DNA of 64,000 nt from Dryas octopetala (GCA_963921425.1 OY992838.1:4898001-4962000), one strand, 5' to 3'. Counted from the first letter of the stretch, positions 36,350 through 47,819 are shown. Notes: generated by a model from the sequence alone, not told the origin. Translations and numbers: made by a program.

Positions 36350-37655
36350 TAAAATATATAAGACGTTTATAAAAGTTTGGCTTATTTGCACATTTATTTT
36401 ATAAAATTATAGTTTTGTTTCACTTTACCTTTGTAAAATTTATTATCTCAATTTATCCTCTGTAAATTTCTCTCATGTTTCACATAATCGAAATAATCAA
36501 ATTTCTCAATTTAACTTTCAATTTACCGCTTGTTATATAGATATCACGTCAGCAATTCAAACGATGGAATAAATAAATGTGACAGTTTTAGATTATGTGA
36601 GACACATAAGAAACTTATAGGAGATAAATTGACACAATAACTTTAAGAGAATGAAATGAAACGAAATTATAATTTCAAAAATAAATGTGCACATAAGCAT
36701 ACAAATATTTCTCGACATTTATTGATGTGTTGATATGTTCCATTATTTTGTACGTACATACACTGATACACGAGAATATGAGAGGAGAGCCCTTTTTTAT
36801 TTTTTATTTAAAAAAAAAATACTAAAAGAAGTCGGTGTCTAAGGATTTGGTGCCAGCTGTAGTATCAACTGCCCAACTGCTTATTGCAAAAAGTTGAGCC
36901 ACTTATAATGCTCCAAAAATCCATAAATATTGCCACGTGGGCGGCTAGGATGTAATCATTACAACGCTTCTGTTCAGACTATGGGAGCTCTACTAGTGAA
37001 CTTGTCAGCACGTGATTCTCAGTTTCCAGCCACAGTTTGCAATTACAATTATAAGACAATTCAATCCATTCTTAAAAAACAATTCCAAGATATGATCTAT
37101 TCATATTTCATAATGTCTATGCTCATAATTTAGCTACCCTTTTCATTTAGATTTATTTATTTATTTTTCCAGTACAATTGTTTATCTTAAATCAAAACTA
37201 CTTCAAAAAGATTATTATTTTTAACAAATATTTGATTTATTTTTTATTGAATGCCAAATACATAATATAAATTAAATTTTATAACTAGTGGTTATTTTGA
37301 AGTTGGTAATAGTTCATTTTTTTGGTAAAGGTAATTCATACTCATTTAAAATCCCAAAATTTGAAAGAAAAAAAATAAACTAGTACTTGCTTGTATTTTC
37401 TCACTTTCACATTTTCACTCCAAATCATAAAGTTTTTGGGATGTGGTTCCAAGTCATCATCAATTAAAGCGGTTCTCTGGAAGTTGGTACACAGCATTCT
37501 ATTATCCTAACCTAAGTATATGGACAGAACTATTCACATTTACACATGTCCATAAGAGTATGTGAAACACAAAAAGTTTGTCATTTCCAAGTAAATTGAA
37601 GCTCAATTTATTGGTTTTGAGAATGTACATTAAGGATAGTATGTTTACAAACTGG

Positions 37656-37799
37656 AATCAAAATAAGTATGAATCAGAATAAATATTAATCGAAATAAGC
37701 ATGAATCGGTATAAACAAGAATCGAAATGAGTATAAATTAAAATGAGTAAAAATTAGAATAAGCATAAATCAGAATGAGCATGAATCGGAATCAGCAAT
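37656..37799. repeat. 16-base minisatellite, nine diverged copies
   Basis: Nine head-to-tail units with consensus near AATCAGAATAAGCATG (for example AATCGAAATAAGCATG at 37688 and AATCAGAATGAGCATG at 37768). All units are exactly 16 bases while the sequence varies at up to about five positions. Confidence 0.88.
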
Positions 37800-39681
37800 T
37801 CTCACTAACGTATTTACTAACTATTAAGAATCGGAATAAAAATAAAACTGATTCTTATAAATATTTTTACTAATTGACAAGAATCGAAATCAAAACCAGT
37901 TTGATTACTAAAATGCCCTTACACAAAATTAAGTATATTTATGTCAAATAATAAATAATCACATTTTTTAAATGAAAAAAAGAAAATCATTTTACTAAAA
38001 ATAAATCCTACCACAATATTTTGAAAAAAATTAATTTTTATACTTTTAACTATAAATTATAATATTTTAGAAATATTAATGTGGTGTAAAAAGAAAAAAT
38101 AGATTTCCTATATTCACAACTCTCAACCTAAAATATTAGTTTTTCTCTTAATTATCAATTTAAATTATTAACAACTAAAATTATGTCTAAATACGCCATC
38201 TTTATAGTTTATACATAGCATCAGCATTTGTTTTATTATATAAAGAGAGAGAATAAAGCAAATAATAAATGTGGAAGAGGGTAAAGTAAAGTGAGGGTGA
38301 CGCTCTATGAGGAGGGAGTAGGCGAAATTAACTTTGTTTCTTGGACGAGCCTAAAAAGTCAAAGGGATTCAACTGGGAATCACGTGAGATTCTCACAGGC
38401 TGGAAGTGGGGCCTTCCTACGTGGAAGACGTTGAAATCATCCTCACACTGCTTTCTATATTTATTTTTAAGCCCTTCCTTTTACCAGGGTTTGCTTTTTT
38501 GAGACGGTCGATTAGAAGCCGTTGAATGAGCTACTCAAGGTGATATGGAAACTGAGAAGTTTTTTTGTTGTGATTTGTGAATCGTAATATTGTTATTTTA
38601 TATTATTATTTTACATATTATAATATATGTTAATAATAAATTTAAAATTTTAAAATATTATATTAATAAATATACACATATTATGATATAAATAAATTAA
38701 TAATACTACATAACAGTGTTACAATTATAAAAAAAATTACTCAATAAAACTGAAACTTATTAGTAGTTATTACAGCTGTAAGAGTGAGCCTGGGGGCCAA
38801 AGTAGTAAAAAAGGGTTTGACCCTACTTGCCGTTTGTAAACGTTTGTATTGTGTTAAACAGCTCTGCCTTACTGTCATGTGTTAAACGCTCTCCATAATA
38901 ATATATAATATAAGTACTCCCTCTTGTCCCCGGTACGAGAATGATTTTATTACTTCTTTTTTCTCCCACTTGAGATTGCTTGGTTCCTCTACTCTCTCAT
39001 TCTTGCCCCCCCACAATTACAAATTTACAAAGTTCTCAATTCATCTCATCTCGCACAATTACATTGTTCAATGCTATATTGCTATACAACTGTACAAGAG
39101 TACAAGGACCAAATTTCATCTCCACCAAAACATCGATACTTTTGGAAGTTCTCTAACTAATCCCCCACACATTTTTTTCTTAAAGAATGTGGGTGGTATG
39201 AGGTAACCCTCATGATTCACTTTGAAAGCAACCCTATGAAACAAGTCAAAGTATCTCAATCAAACGTGAAATTAATTTATTTCAATTTTGTATGTAGATG
39301 TGTGTTGACAATGGTTCTCATCAAGTTAAATATCTCCATCCAAAACATATATTAAAGTATGAATGCCTTAAAGTAGTGACCCTAAAAAATGCATTTAATG
39401 GGACTATTATAAATACATATAACGTGAAAAAAATAGAAATTTCTCATGATTTTATTCGCGTTCGAAAGATGTAGTAACAAATCCACTAAAGAGTAAAAAG
39501 AGTAAATTGACCAATGAACTCAAATTTATTCTCTTAAATTCTAGGTGTCTAATCCTTTAAATCCTAGTCCGATTCTTAAAATTGGGACAATGTATTGGCA
39601 AAAATACCTCATAAAACAACTAATTTTTCAAAAAGATGCATAAGAGCAAATGCGAATCTTCATTTAGCCCTCATGAGTAAA

Positions 39682-40427
39682 AATGAATAAATTCCACATT
39701 AGGAAGATGCGTAATTTGACAAAACCCTTTTACATTTATCCTTATTTGAGGTTTAATTATATTTTTTTTCAAGAGAAAATTACAAATTTAGTCAACTTAT
39801 TTTATACCTAATTCAATTTTAGTCAACGATTTTTTTTAAGTTATATTTTGGTTCATTAATTATTTCACTTGTTCAATAAAAGTCCAGATTTATGACTTTA
39901 AATCTTTTGGGTTGTGTTTTCTTTAATTATAACTGAAGTATAAATTATATTTTATCATTTCTTAGTTATAGAAACCAATTTAAAGTATTAGAATCAAAGA
40001 AAATTGTGATTTGGTGAAATTTGAAAAATTGACAGTTTCGAGTATCTTACTTTGGGGTCAATTATCTTGAGTTTTAGAACTCTAATTTGAATGATCTTTA
40101 TATAGTTGTAAAGAAAAGATGCATAGTTTTTAAATAAGTATATGTTTGCTGAATTTAGGTAAGATTTGATAGGGTAAAAGACAGATTAAATTTGAAAAAA
40201 ATAAATTTGGATCTTTATTGAACAAGTGAAACAACTAGTAAACCAAAACAGAATTTAAAAAAGATTGTGAATCAAAATTAAATTATGTATAAAAATAAGT
40301 GGACTAAATCTATAATTTTTTTTGTTTTCTAATAAATGAATGAATTCCACGTGAGGAAGATTCGTAATTTGACAAAATCTTTTTACATTTATCCTTATTT
40401 GAGGTTTAATTATATATATTTTTTCAA
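39682..40427. repeat. ~92-base direct repeat flanking an inverted-repeat element
   Basis: The segment 39682-39772 (containing GTAATTTGACAAAACCCTTT and ATTTATCCTTATTTGAGGTT) recurs at 40335-40427 with few differences, in the same orientation, directly outside the element at 39773-40330. Confidence 0.85.
39773..40330. mobile_element. Mutator-type MITE, sister of the 53.8 kb element
   Basis: About 558 bases. Arms of about 120 bases (GAGAAAATTACAAATTTAGT at the left; its diverged complement at the right). Internal sequence is colinear with 53761-54306 throughout. The right terminus is altered by a T-rich stretch and no 9-base duplication remains. Confidence 0.8.
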
Positions 40428-40603
40428 ATATAATTAAACATCAAACGCTAAATTCAAAGCTAAAAACACTTACTTCAATTACTTCAAAACAACGTATAAT
40501 CTATTTCAATCTACAATCATTCCGATTAGACTAGGTACTCCAAAAATTACAACGCACGAGTTACGCATGAGCGCGTAAAAACATACATAGAGGGTTAAGT
40601 TAA

Positions 40604-40654
40604 GAATATTGCTATTATTCTTGGCCAAAAAAAAAAAAAAGAATATTGCTATTA
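40604..40654. repeat. 14-base direct repeat around TTCTTGGCC plus an A-run
   Basis: GAATATTGCTATTA occurs at 40604-40617 and 40641-40654, separated by 23 bases made of TTCTTGGCC and 14 A. It looks like a target duplication around a 3' tail only. Confidence 0.85.
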
Positions 40655-40926
40655 AAACAAGAAAATGTGTGACGATATATCGTGGAAGGCCCAAAATGGT
40701 CAAAGAGGCACACGAGAGAGCGGAGACAAATCAGAATGAGATTGCGACAATTTTGGTGGCAGAAAGAAAATCGTAAAATTAGTAATTAGTACCCCCACCC
40801 ACTTTACAAAGGCCAGTTTCCTGGAACTACCCTCTTTCATTCCTCCCTATCCCTTAAAACACTACAACCCACTCTCCATCCAACAAGAAGCAACCAAGTG
40901 CATGCATCTCTCTCACTCTCTGCCCA

Positions 40927-40933
40927 TATATAA
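40927..40933 (+). promoter_or_regulatory. TATA box of the MYB gene
   Basis: TATATAA about 120 bases before the start codon in a region of CT-rich leader sequence. Confidence 0.7.
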
Positions 40934-41048
40934 GTATATAACACCCACTGACCCACACACTCTTTTTCTCATTCCGTCCTAAAGCTCCTCTTTCACTGCT
41001 TCGCTCATTTACTCACCTGAAAATTAAGATTTCTGATTTCCGTACGGA

Positions 41049-41789
41049 ATGGAAGCAAATGCAATGATGAATAGGTGCTCGTCTTCCACTTCTTCTTCCG
41101 ACTCTTCCTCTTCCGACTCTTCTCTACCCAGAAACCCCAACAGACCCGAAAGAATCAAGGGCCCGTGGAGCGCCGAAGAGGACCGGATCCTGACCCGCCT
41201 CGTCGACCGCTACGGGCCCCGAAACTGGTCCCTCATCAGCCGCTACATAAAGGGCCGCTCGGGCAAGTCCTGCAGGCTCAGGTGGTGCAACCAGCTCAGC
41301 CCCACCGTCGAGCACCGACCCTTTTCGCCGGCCGAGGACCAGACCATCCTGGCCGCCCACGCCCGGTTTGGCAACCGCTGGGCCACCATTGCCCGCTTGC
41401 TTCCGGGTCGGACCGACAACGCCGTCAAAAACCACTGGAACTCCACGCTCAAGCGGAGGGTAAGAGAGCACCAGCAAATGCAAATGGCCGGTGGTGTGAC
41501 TATCGCGGGTATTTCTGGCAATGCAACTACGAGCACGAGCACTTGTGCCTCGGGATCTTTGGTTAATGGGTTGGTAATGGAGGAGGACGACCCGTTGACC
41601 CAGTTGACTCTGGCGCCGCCGGGTGTTGGTGGTGGCGCTGCTGCCAATGCTATCGAGCACAACCGGACCGATTCGAATTCGGGTTTTCCGGCGGGGTTTT
41701 GGGATGTGATGAGGGACGTGATTGCGAGGGAGGTCAGAGAGTACGTGAGTTCTACATTTTCTGAGACTGAGGATTCGGAGCTTCATTGA
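41049..41789 (+). CDS. R2R3-MYB transcription factor, MYB44/MYB73/MYB77 type
   Basis: Intronless gene for 246 residues. After a Ser-rich leader, R2 runs from about residue 37 ([20 protein letters not shown] ... [14 protein letters not shown]) and R3 from about 89 to 138 ([20 protein letters not shown] ... [20 protein letters not shown]), with the regularly spaced Trp residues present (Phe replaces the first Trp of R3, as is normal). [18 protein letters not shown] and absence of introns place it in plant MYB subgroup 22. The C-terminal region has [13 protein letters not shown], a diverged form of the subgroup's LSLSLPG motif, and [20 protein letters not shown], matching the conserved VMQEMIxxEVRSY-type helix. 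Members regulate stress and hormone responses and bind DNA in the nucleus. The linker is shorter than in Arabidopsis MYB44. The coding region is notably GC-rich against its AT-rich surroundings. Confidence 0.95.
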   Translation: MEANAMMNRCSSSTSSSDSSSSDSSLPRNPNRPERIKGPWSAEEDRILTRLVDRYGPRNWSLISRYIKGRSGKSCRLRWCNQLSPTVEHRPFSPAEDQTILAAHARFGNRWATIARLLPGRTDNAVKNHWNSTLKRRVREHQQMQMAGGVTIAGISGNATTSTSTCASGSLVNGLVMEEDDPLTQLTLAPPGVGGGAAANAIEHNRTDSNSGFPAGFWDVMRDVIAREVREYVSSTFSETEDSELH

Positions 41790-42640
41790 TTGGATTCTTC
41801 ATCTTCTTAATTAATTTCCATTATGTTTGATTCGTTTTAATCATTTTCATTTTTTGTTAATATTGTGGTTTCAATTTTCACGAGGCAAATGTGTAAGATT
41901 TTTGAATGCCTAAAAAGTACAAAACCCAAAAAAGCTTTCAATCAAAACTCTAGTATTCTACTTTCAAGTGGTGTTTACAGCCTGTCAGGCTCTCACCAAC
42001 GAACAAATGGAAAAGTTTATATGGAATTTGATTATAAGATTCGAAAAGACAAAAAAGGGTAGGATGTTAACTATTTTATTAATCGCTTGGATGCCTGCTT
42101 TCCCAAGTTTGCTTTATTAGGTCAAATATAAAATGCCGCGTACTCACTTTGCTTTTTCTGATTTCTGTGGATGAAAAAACAGGTGCCTAACTAATATGTC
42201 TGGAATTTAATCATAATTAGAAAATATTGAGCAGCAGAAATGTGAAACTGTATCTTATACAGTGTCTTGGGTTCTCTATCGCATTATACATTGCGGATGT
42301 GTTTGATTCAAGTGTATGTCACTTCCTAAAAAATATAAGAAGAGAATATTTCGCCAATGTAAATAGGTAATAGTAGCATTTCCCTTCCTCACCAATTGAT
42401 TTCGGCAGAATGGCAGATACAGTTTAACATTTTTTTTAGATTCTGAAATTTTGGATTCTGGAGCCCAGCTGTCCAGTCTCCAGAGAATATTAGTATATAT
42501 GCATATCCATTCAAATACGGAAGTACATTTGGGATAAGATCGAACATATAATTATAATTTTGAGGCATGTTGCACTTGCACTCCATCTTGCTCTCTTACT
42601 TAAAGTTTTGCTATTTGTATATCTATTTTTTTTTATTACA

Positions 42641-42642
<2 letters not shown>

Positions 42643-42690
<48 letters not shown>
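42643..42690. repeat. (TC)24 microsatellite
   Basis: Uninterrupted TC dinucleotide run, followed by GCACACCCC and two A-runs. Confidence 0.97.
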
Positions 42691-42693
<3 letters not shown>

Positions 42694-42853
42694 CACCCCT
42701 ATAAAAAAAAAAAAAACAAAAAAAAAAAAGACCATATAGCCTTCTCTTCTTTTCCTCACTTTTTTCTCTCGTTCAGTTACCTGTCGAACGAAATCGACGG
42801 GTTTGGCACTGGTCTGCCGAACCACCTGCAACCCTTTTTTTTTTTTTTTTTTT

Positions 42854-43499
42854 TTAATGTCTACTTAGGCGAGAAGAGAGAAGAAATGAGAGAGAGAAAG
42901 ATAGAGAGGAAAAAAAGAAGTGGTGGTGGTGGCTGTTTTGGCTCGAGTAGGGGGAAGAAGAAGGCGGTGGTGGTGGTGGCTGTGCGCCATTCAGAGGAGA
43001 GAGAGGGAGGTGTGGGGTGGTGCTGGGTGGTGCAAGGTGGTGGTGGTGCATGGTGATGCGTGTGTGTTGACGAAGAAAGGGAGAGCTTGTGAGAGATGAC
43101 GGGGGTGTGTGTGCTGGTGTGTGTTAGAATGATGGGGTGTGTAATGAAATGAGGGTATTTTGGTAATAGGTTGGGTATGTGTTGAGAGAATGAGAGGTTT
43201 TGAATTTGAGATGAATGTGTGGGGTGTGTGGAAGAAAAAAAGAGAAAAAGGGTGTGCAAATAGCAGCCCTCTTATTAAATTACAATTTTAACTCCTAATT
43301 CAAATGACTATAATATCCTCATTAAATTCCAAAATAACAAAACCACCCATCACCACCTTCATTACTTCAATCCCAAACCCATCCCTATCAGGACCTTCGT
43401 CGACATCGGCCTTCCTTTCTCTCTCCTTTCTCCTCTATCTCTTTTTTTAAATGCTCTTTCTCCTTCTTTTTCCTTGCTGAGAAAGAAGGGTGGGTAGAG

Positions 43500-43548
<49 letters not shown>

Positions 43549-43795
43549 CGGCCGACTAGAGTGGTCGGAGTCGGCATTGAGGAAGGGGTCGGGGTCGGGG
43601 TCAGGGTGGGGGTGGGAGTAAGCTGGCTGGGTTTTGGCTTTTTTTTTTTTTTTTTTTTTTGTATGTGTGTGTAAATGAGGATATTTTGAATATTTTAAAA
43701 GTGTGTTTTGAGAAATTAAAAAAAATAAAAAAATGTTCGAGGTGAGAAAAAAGTGTGTAGTTAGAGAAAAATGAGAGGACAAATAGCACCACTCC
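42854..43795. repeat. Two related low-complexity units in tandem
   Basis: Two stretches (about 42854-43275 and 43300-43795) each contain an ATGAGG(G/A)TATTTT motif, a purine-rich body and an end like CAAATAGCA followed by CTC and TTA-rich sequence (43257-43278 and 43780-43800). The arrangement suggests two diverged copies of one repeat, family unknown. Confidence 0.5.
43505..43546. repeat. (AG)21 microsatellite
   Basis: Uninterrupted AG run. It is complementary in composition to the TC run about 0.8 kb upstream. Confidence 0.97.
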
Positions 43796-44936
43796 TTAAT
43801 TATCTAAGAACGGTATGAGACTTAATTGTATGAAATTACTTTATAAATTAGCTTATGTATCTGATGTTTAGTTCTCACAAATGAGATTTTCATTATAATA
43901 AATAGTGAAGAAAATTGTTTAAAAGTCAAAGCGGGTACGAAATCACCAGTAATAGGTAGATGGGAGTGCTGGTCAAATTGTTCAGTGCATTTAGAAGCTC
44001 TCTTTGACTAATAACATCTCAACCCAAGAGCCCATCGACCCATTTAATAATTAAAATATATGTAGGGAAGAAAAAAGGAATGAGAAAATCTTAATACGAA
44101 AACCATTAGGTGCTTTTTTCTTTTTCTTATAATCTACGCATTTAGAATTACATGTAATCTGAAAAAAAAAAAAAAAAAAAAAAACAAGCAAAAACATTCA
44201 GTGACCCAGTGACCCCTCTGATAATATTGTGATATTGAAAACATGACTTTACTCTACTTTGTTACAGGTAGCGGTGGAAAAGTAAAGCAAAACATATATA
44301 TACGATCATAATGGCACTCAAAGTTGAAAGTTGTGTCGTGTCCCACTTTACACAAACACTTTTGGATTCTTTTTGATTCATTCATGAATCATGCATGCAT
44401 GTTTTAAATGTGCCAATTACCTCCATCGTAGAAATATTCATGAATGTGAATGTGACCAAGACAGATCTTTTTGTTTTTTGTAATTGCTTGCCTGGGCTGT
44501 TAAAGGCCCATACTCCTCTTTACTTATTGGGCTTACAGGTTACAGTCCATTCCTCCATATATATATCGAGGAGATAGCCCGAAATTAACCACAGGGTGAT
44601 TGATACTGACGAATGGTCAACTGTTATATCATGGTGTATTTGGGAATTGGATTGCTGGTTAATTTAGATATAAGAATTTCAAACAAAATGATATTTATTA
44701 ATGTGTATCTATATGTAAATCAAGAAACAAACACAATTATTCCGACACTTTTTCCCCCTATAACTTGTACAGTATGAAGGGAATACAGAAGAAGAAAAGT
44801 CTAGCTTCTTCATTATTTTGACTCAAAACCCTCCAGAATTATTAAAGTACATAATCAATCTGGTATACTTGAATTGTATAAGTAAACACCAACAAGAGCA
44901 TGCACGCATGCATCAAAACGTCACCGCTTTCAATGA

Positions 44937-45619
44937 TCAGAAGTTCCAACGTGGGAGTGGCACCGCAAAGAACCTCATCAGCCCACCCTTGCAGTTGTAG
45001 CCATCCTGGGCACCACTGGCGAAGTAGTAAGGCCTCCACTGGTTCAGCTCCACCTTAAAGCCCTCGCCGCCTCCTTGGGTCCCACTCGCCAATAGCTTCG
45101 CTTTGCTGAAGTCGCAGTTTATGTAGCTCCACAGGTTCGGCAGCTGGTACACGCTGTAACCGGCGTTGCCCTCGCTTGGTGGATCATACTTGAACACTGC
45201 AATGCAAGTTTAACACAAGCACATATGTTAAACAAAAATAATTTATAAGGTAATGTTTTCTTATCAGACAAATTGTGCATGTGAACCATACAGTCAGATA
45301 AAGTCAATTTTTTTTGGGTAACCGAAAGAGTTCTAGGCTAGTTTTTACACACCAAACTAGTCCTTTAAGCCAGTTAAAGTAGACAAAGTCAATTTAATCA
45401 ATAGTTCAAATTCACGATAAGGAATAAGAAATAAGCATACTAACCCAATTTGTCATTTATGTAAAAAGGGCTGTTCTGGAGAGACCAATCGGTGTAGTTG
45501 AAGCCAGAACGCCAGCCTTCAGACCCTCCAACGACAATTGTTTTGGCCTCACTCACTGCCAAAAGAGAGGCAGCTAGGAGGAGGATGAACCCTTGTGCAG
45601 TGTAGCTGATCAAAGCCAT
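44937..45619 (-). CDS. Phytocyanin (plastocyanin-like domain) lacking copper ligands
   Basis: Two exons on the minus strand, 45619-45445 and 45196-44937, give 144 residues. Residues 1-25 are a signal peptide ending VSEA. The mature part is a plastocyanin-like fold: TIVVGGSEGWRSGFNYTDWS, FYINDKLGVFKYDPPSEG, YQLPNLWSYINCDFSKAKLL, ASGTQGGGEGFKVELNQWRP, and NCKGGLMRFFAVPLP. The two Cys (in INCDF and YNCKG) can form the family disulfide. The usual first His ligand is replaced in GYSVYQLP, and the Cys-x-His ligand segment is replaced by FASGAQDGYNCKG, so a blue copper site is unlikely, as in early nodulin-like proteins. There is no C-terminal hydrophobic tail, so no GPI anchor; a secreted soluble protein is expected. 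ATG 45619 is chosen over the upstream 45664 because it begins the signal peptide. Confidence 0.88.
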
Positions 45620-45727
45620 TTTCGTACGTATCTCAAAGTAGTAGTAGAAGTAGTAGTACTTCAATGTGCTAAAATAAGAGTGGAATATTAGTTGTAAGGT
45701 GGTGAGAGACCATGAAAGCTTATGGGG

Positions 45728-45735
45728 TTTATATA
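45728..45735 (-). promoter_or_regulatory. TATA box of the phytocyanin gene
   Basis: On the minus strand TATATAAA lies about 110 bases before the start codon. Confidence 0.7.
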
Positions 45736-47015
45736 GGAAAAAAACCGACTAGATCAACTTGCCTTTTTCTATTTGGTTGGTGAAAATGTGAGGCTCGAAT
45801 TCAATTAATTCAACATTTTCATATTTACAGATTCCACAATGTGATTTCTTAATCCCATTTTCTCATTTGGTAATTACAGAATTGCCAAAATTCAGATTAC
45901 GTAACTTGTAGCTGGCCTCAGAGAGTTCCCTCCTTAGTTGAGTGACGACATGACCAGAAAACAGGAGGGTAGAAAAGTAAAATGCTTGGTTGACAGTAGT
46001 TCTGGTCATCGTAAATTTGGTTATCATCCACTTAGAACAAGAATTTCATGCATAGTGGTAATGATTAGTGGCGCATTAAGAGTTTAAAGGTCATCCAAGG
46101 CAACGGAATATACGTGTGGGTTCGTTAACACATGGGTTCAACGGTCAATCAACGGCATTTATTTTCTTCTAAGTTTGCAGTCTGTTTGGTCAATGAGAAA
46201 AATTGGAAAAGAGTTCGGGATAAAGAATAAGTTTTGATATATTGGACTTGTTTTGAAGTTCAAGAAATTGGGGACCAAATCAATTGTGTTGGTGGGCTTT
46301 CCTCAAATCCGACCCTGCCTTAAAAGCCCATCATTTTTGCTAGTTACTACAAACAGATCACAGCCTATTTTGTGATTCAAAGTCTCACATTCACAGAATG
46401 TCATTAACTGGTGGAAAGGACAAGAAATTCAAAAAAGCCACTTGCCAATTGCCATTATAAACTTAACAAGGCCCAGTACCCATCATTTTCAACCCAGGAA
46501 AGGAATGATTTTGTTGCTTCTGCAAGCATAAACCAGGTCAATAGTACTCAAATGGTCCACACACGCATTAATGCCAGCAAAGCTGGTGGTAGCTACTTAC
46601 AACTTACAAGTGCTGAATCTCAGAATTTAAACTTGTGGGTATTGTGTTTTGCTTTCAATTGATTTGCACAAAAAAGTACATTAAACAGCTGAAGCAGAAG
46701 TTGCTATAGTTCTGCATATTAATCAGTCACTAATTAACCCAAACAAATTACATTAATTAATCCTAGCCAACTGTAAAAAAGTTAGAGAGCCAATTCAAAA
46801 TTCAAAGAGCAGTTTCACAAAAAATACATTTCAGCCAGGCCTTCAGCATCGATGACACCATCATCCCAAAATGATACTTGCTCTAAGAATCTACCACACA
46901 ACAACAGAGACTATCAAAAGTTAAAACAGAAGCAAAAAAAAAAATCAAAATCAAAATAATAGAAGAGTTGTGAGAGCTACCATATCAAAAAACCCAAGAG
47001 CTGGATAGCTAGAAC
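45736..47015. other. Spacer upstream of the phytocyanin gene
   Basis: About 1.3 kb from the phytocyanin promoter to the 3' end of the small membrane protein gene. One 83-codon plus-strand frame at 46411-46662 has no recognisable domain. Nothing else seen. Confidence 0.5.
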
Positions 47016-47387
47016 TTAAGCATTTGCTGCAGGTGGTGGGGTTTGAGGAGATTGCTCTTCTTGGTGCTCAGTTTCTTGGTGGGTTTGGGATCGCATTGAC
47101 ACATTGTTAGCCCTGGTGGGAAGTTGGGGGTTGATATTGATCCTTCCATCAATGCAAGTGGAGCATTTGGTCTCAGCCCAACTCTCCAAATCATAGTGGC
47201 CATAGCCCATGATGCTCCTGCCAGAGCAGAGCCTCCCAATTACAGCAGCAACCACCCCCAAGATTATGACCACAACCAGAACACCAACTACTGCGCCAAT
47301 GGAGCCATGGGTGGTGGAGTGAGTGGTGGGGGTAGTTTGGTCAAGTACAAAGTCTGGTGGGGGTTGCTGGTCCAATGGCCTGGACAT
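47016..47387 (-). CDS. Small single-pass membrane protein, plant-conserved, unknown function
   Basis: Intronless gene for 123 residues on the minus strand. A Pro/Thr-rich N-terminus (residues 1-28) precedes one hydrophobic helix at about 30-51 (IGAVVGVLVVVIILGVVAAV), followed by basic IGRLCSGRSIMGYGHYDLES and KCSTCIDGR (residues 74-82), then a polar tail rich in Gln, Glu and Pro. The topology suggests a type III or tail-in-cytosol protein, with RLCSGR next to the membrane offering a possible palmitoylation Cys. I recall similar small plant proteins with this GRLCSGR-IMGYG pattern but no assigned function. The start codon is the first ATG of the frame. The region 47641-47745, about 250-360 bases upstream, is rich in GA repeats and may lie in the leader. 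Confidence 0.8.
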   Translation of the reverse strand: MSRPLDQQPPPDFVLDQTTPTTHSTTHGSIGAVVGVLVVVIILGVVAAVIGRLCSGRSIMGYGHYDLESWAETKCSTCIDGRININPQLPTRANNVSMRSQTHQETEHQEEQSPQTPPPAANA

Positions 47388-47687
47388 TTTAGCAAGACCC
47401 AGATGAACAAGTAGAGTTGACTCTATTACTACTACTCTGTTTCTCTTTTAGAGGCTTGAAATTGAAACACTGTGAAGAAAAGTGTAAAGTGAGAGGCTTT
47501 GAGTTGCACAAAACAGAGCAGCAGAGGCTGATAGGCTTAGGCTGTGTGGCATTCTAGCCAATGCATGGTGTGCTTTTTGCAAGCTGGTTCTTGAAAAGCC
47601 TAGATTTATTCACTTGTCAACAACAAAAGGCCAGAACTAGAGTTTATTCTCTTAGCAGAAAGTGTAGAGACTCACTGGTGAGAGAGA

Positions 47688-47745
47688 GGGAGATCAATCG
47701 AGAGAGATCGAGAGAGATCGAGAGAGAGAGAGAGAGAGAGAGAGA
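47688..47745. repeat. GA-rich microsatellite with GATC interruptions
   Basis: AGAGAGATCG units pass into a GA run at about 47719-47745, upstream of the minus-strand membrane protein gene. Confidence 0.9.
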
Positions 47746-47811
47746 GGAATTGTAAGATTCTGCTGACAAAGGTTGTGATTTTTACATATGGGGGTACTTG
47801 AAAGTTGAAAC

Positions 47812-47819
47812 CTTATATA
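47812..47819 (-). promoter_or_regulatory. Possible TATA box of the small membrane protein gene
   Basis: Minus-strand TATATAAG about 425 bases before the ATG; it would imply a long leader containing the GA repeat. Confidence 0.4.

Larger units (their letters stand above)
32455..41048. other. Transposon-rich spacer between MIZ1-like and MYB genes
   Basis: No supportable gene in 8.6 kb. It contains inverted-repeat elements at about 35087-35440, 35928-36349 and 39773-40330, a 16-base minisatellite at 37656-37799, a poly-A insertion footprint at 40604-40654, and the MYB promoter at the right end (a CT-rich leader and a TATA box). Remaining frames are short, AT-rich and without domains. Confidence 0.6.
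41790..44936. other. Spacer with a microsatellite-rich block
   Basis: 3.1 kb between the 3' ends of the MYB gene and the phytocyanin gene. The part 42.6-43.8 kb is a strongly strand-biased block of dinucleotide and homopolymer runs. Open frames on the minus strand here (His/Pro/Ser-rich) come from the repeat composition and are not called. No other gene seen. Confidence 0.6.

Noticed and set aside
41124-41786. Long antisense frames (139-220 codons) opposite the MYB gene
   Set aside because: Shadows caused by the GC-rich codon usage of the MYB coding region.
42854-43259. His/Pro/Ser-rich minus-strand frames of 65-132 codons
   Set aside because: The composition follows from the GTGG and TC/AG repeats; several frames are open at once, so this is repeat DNA.
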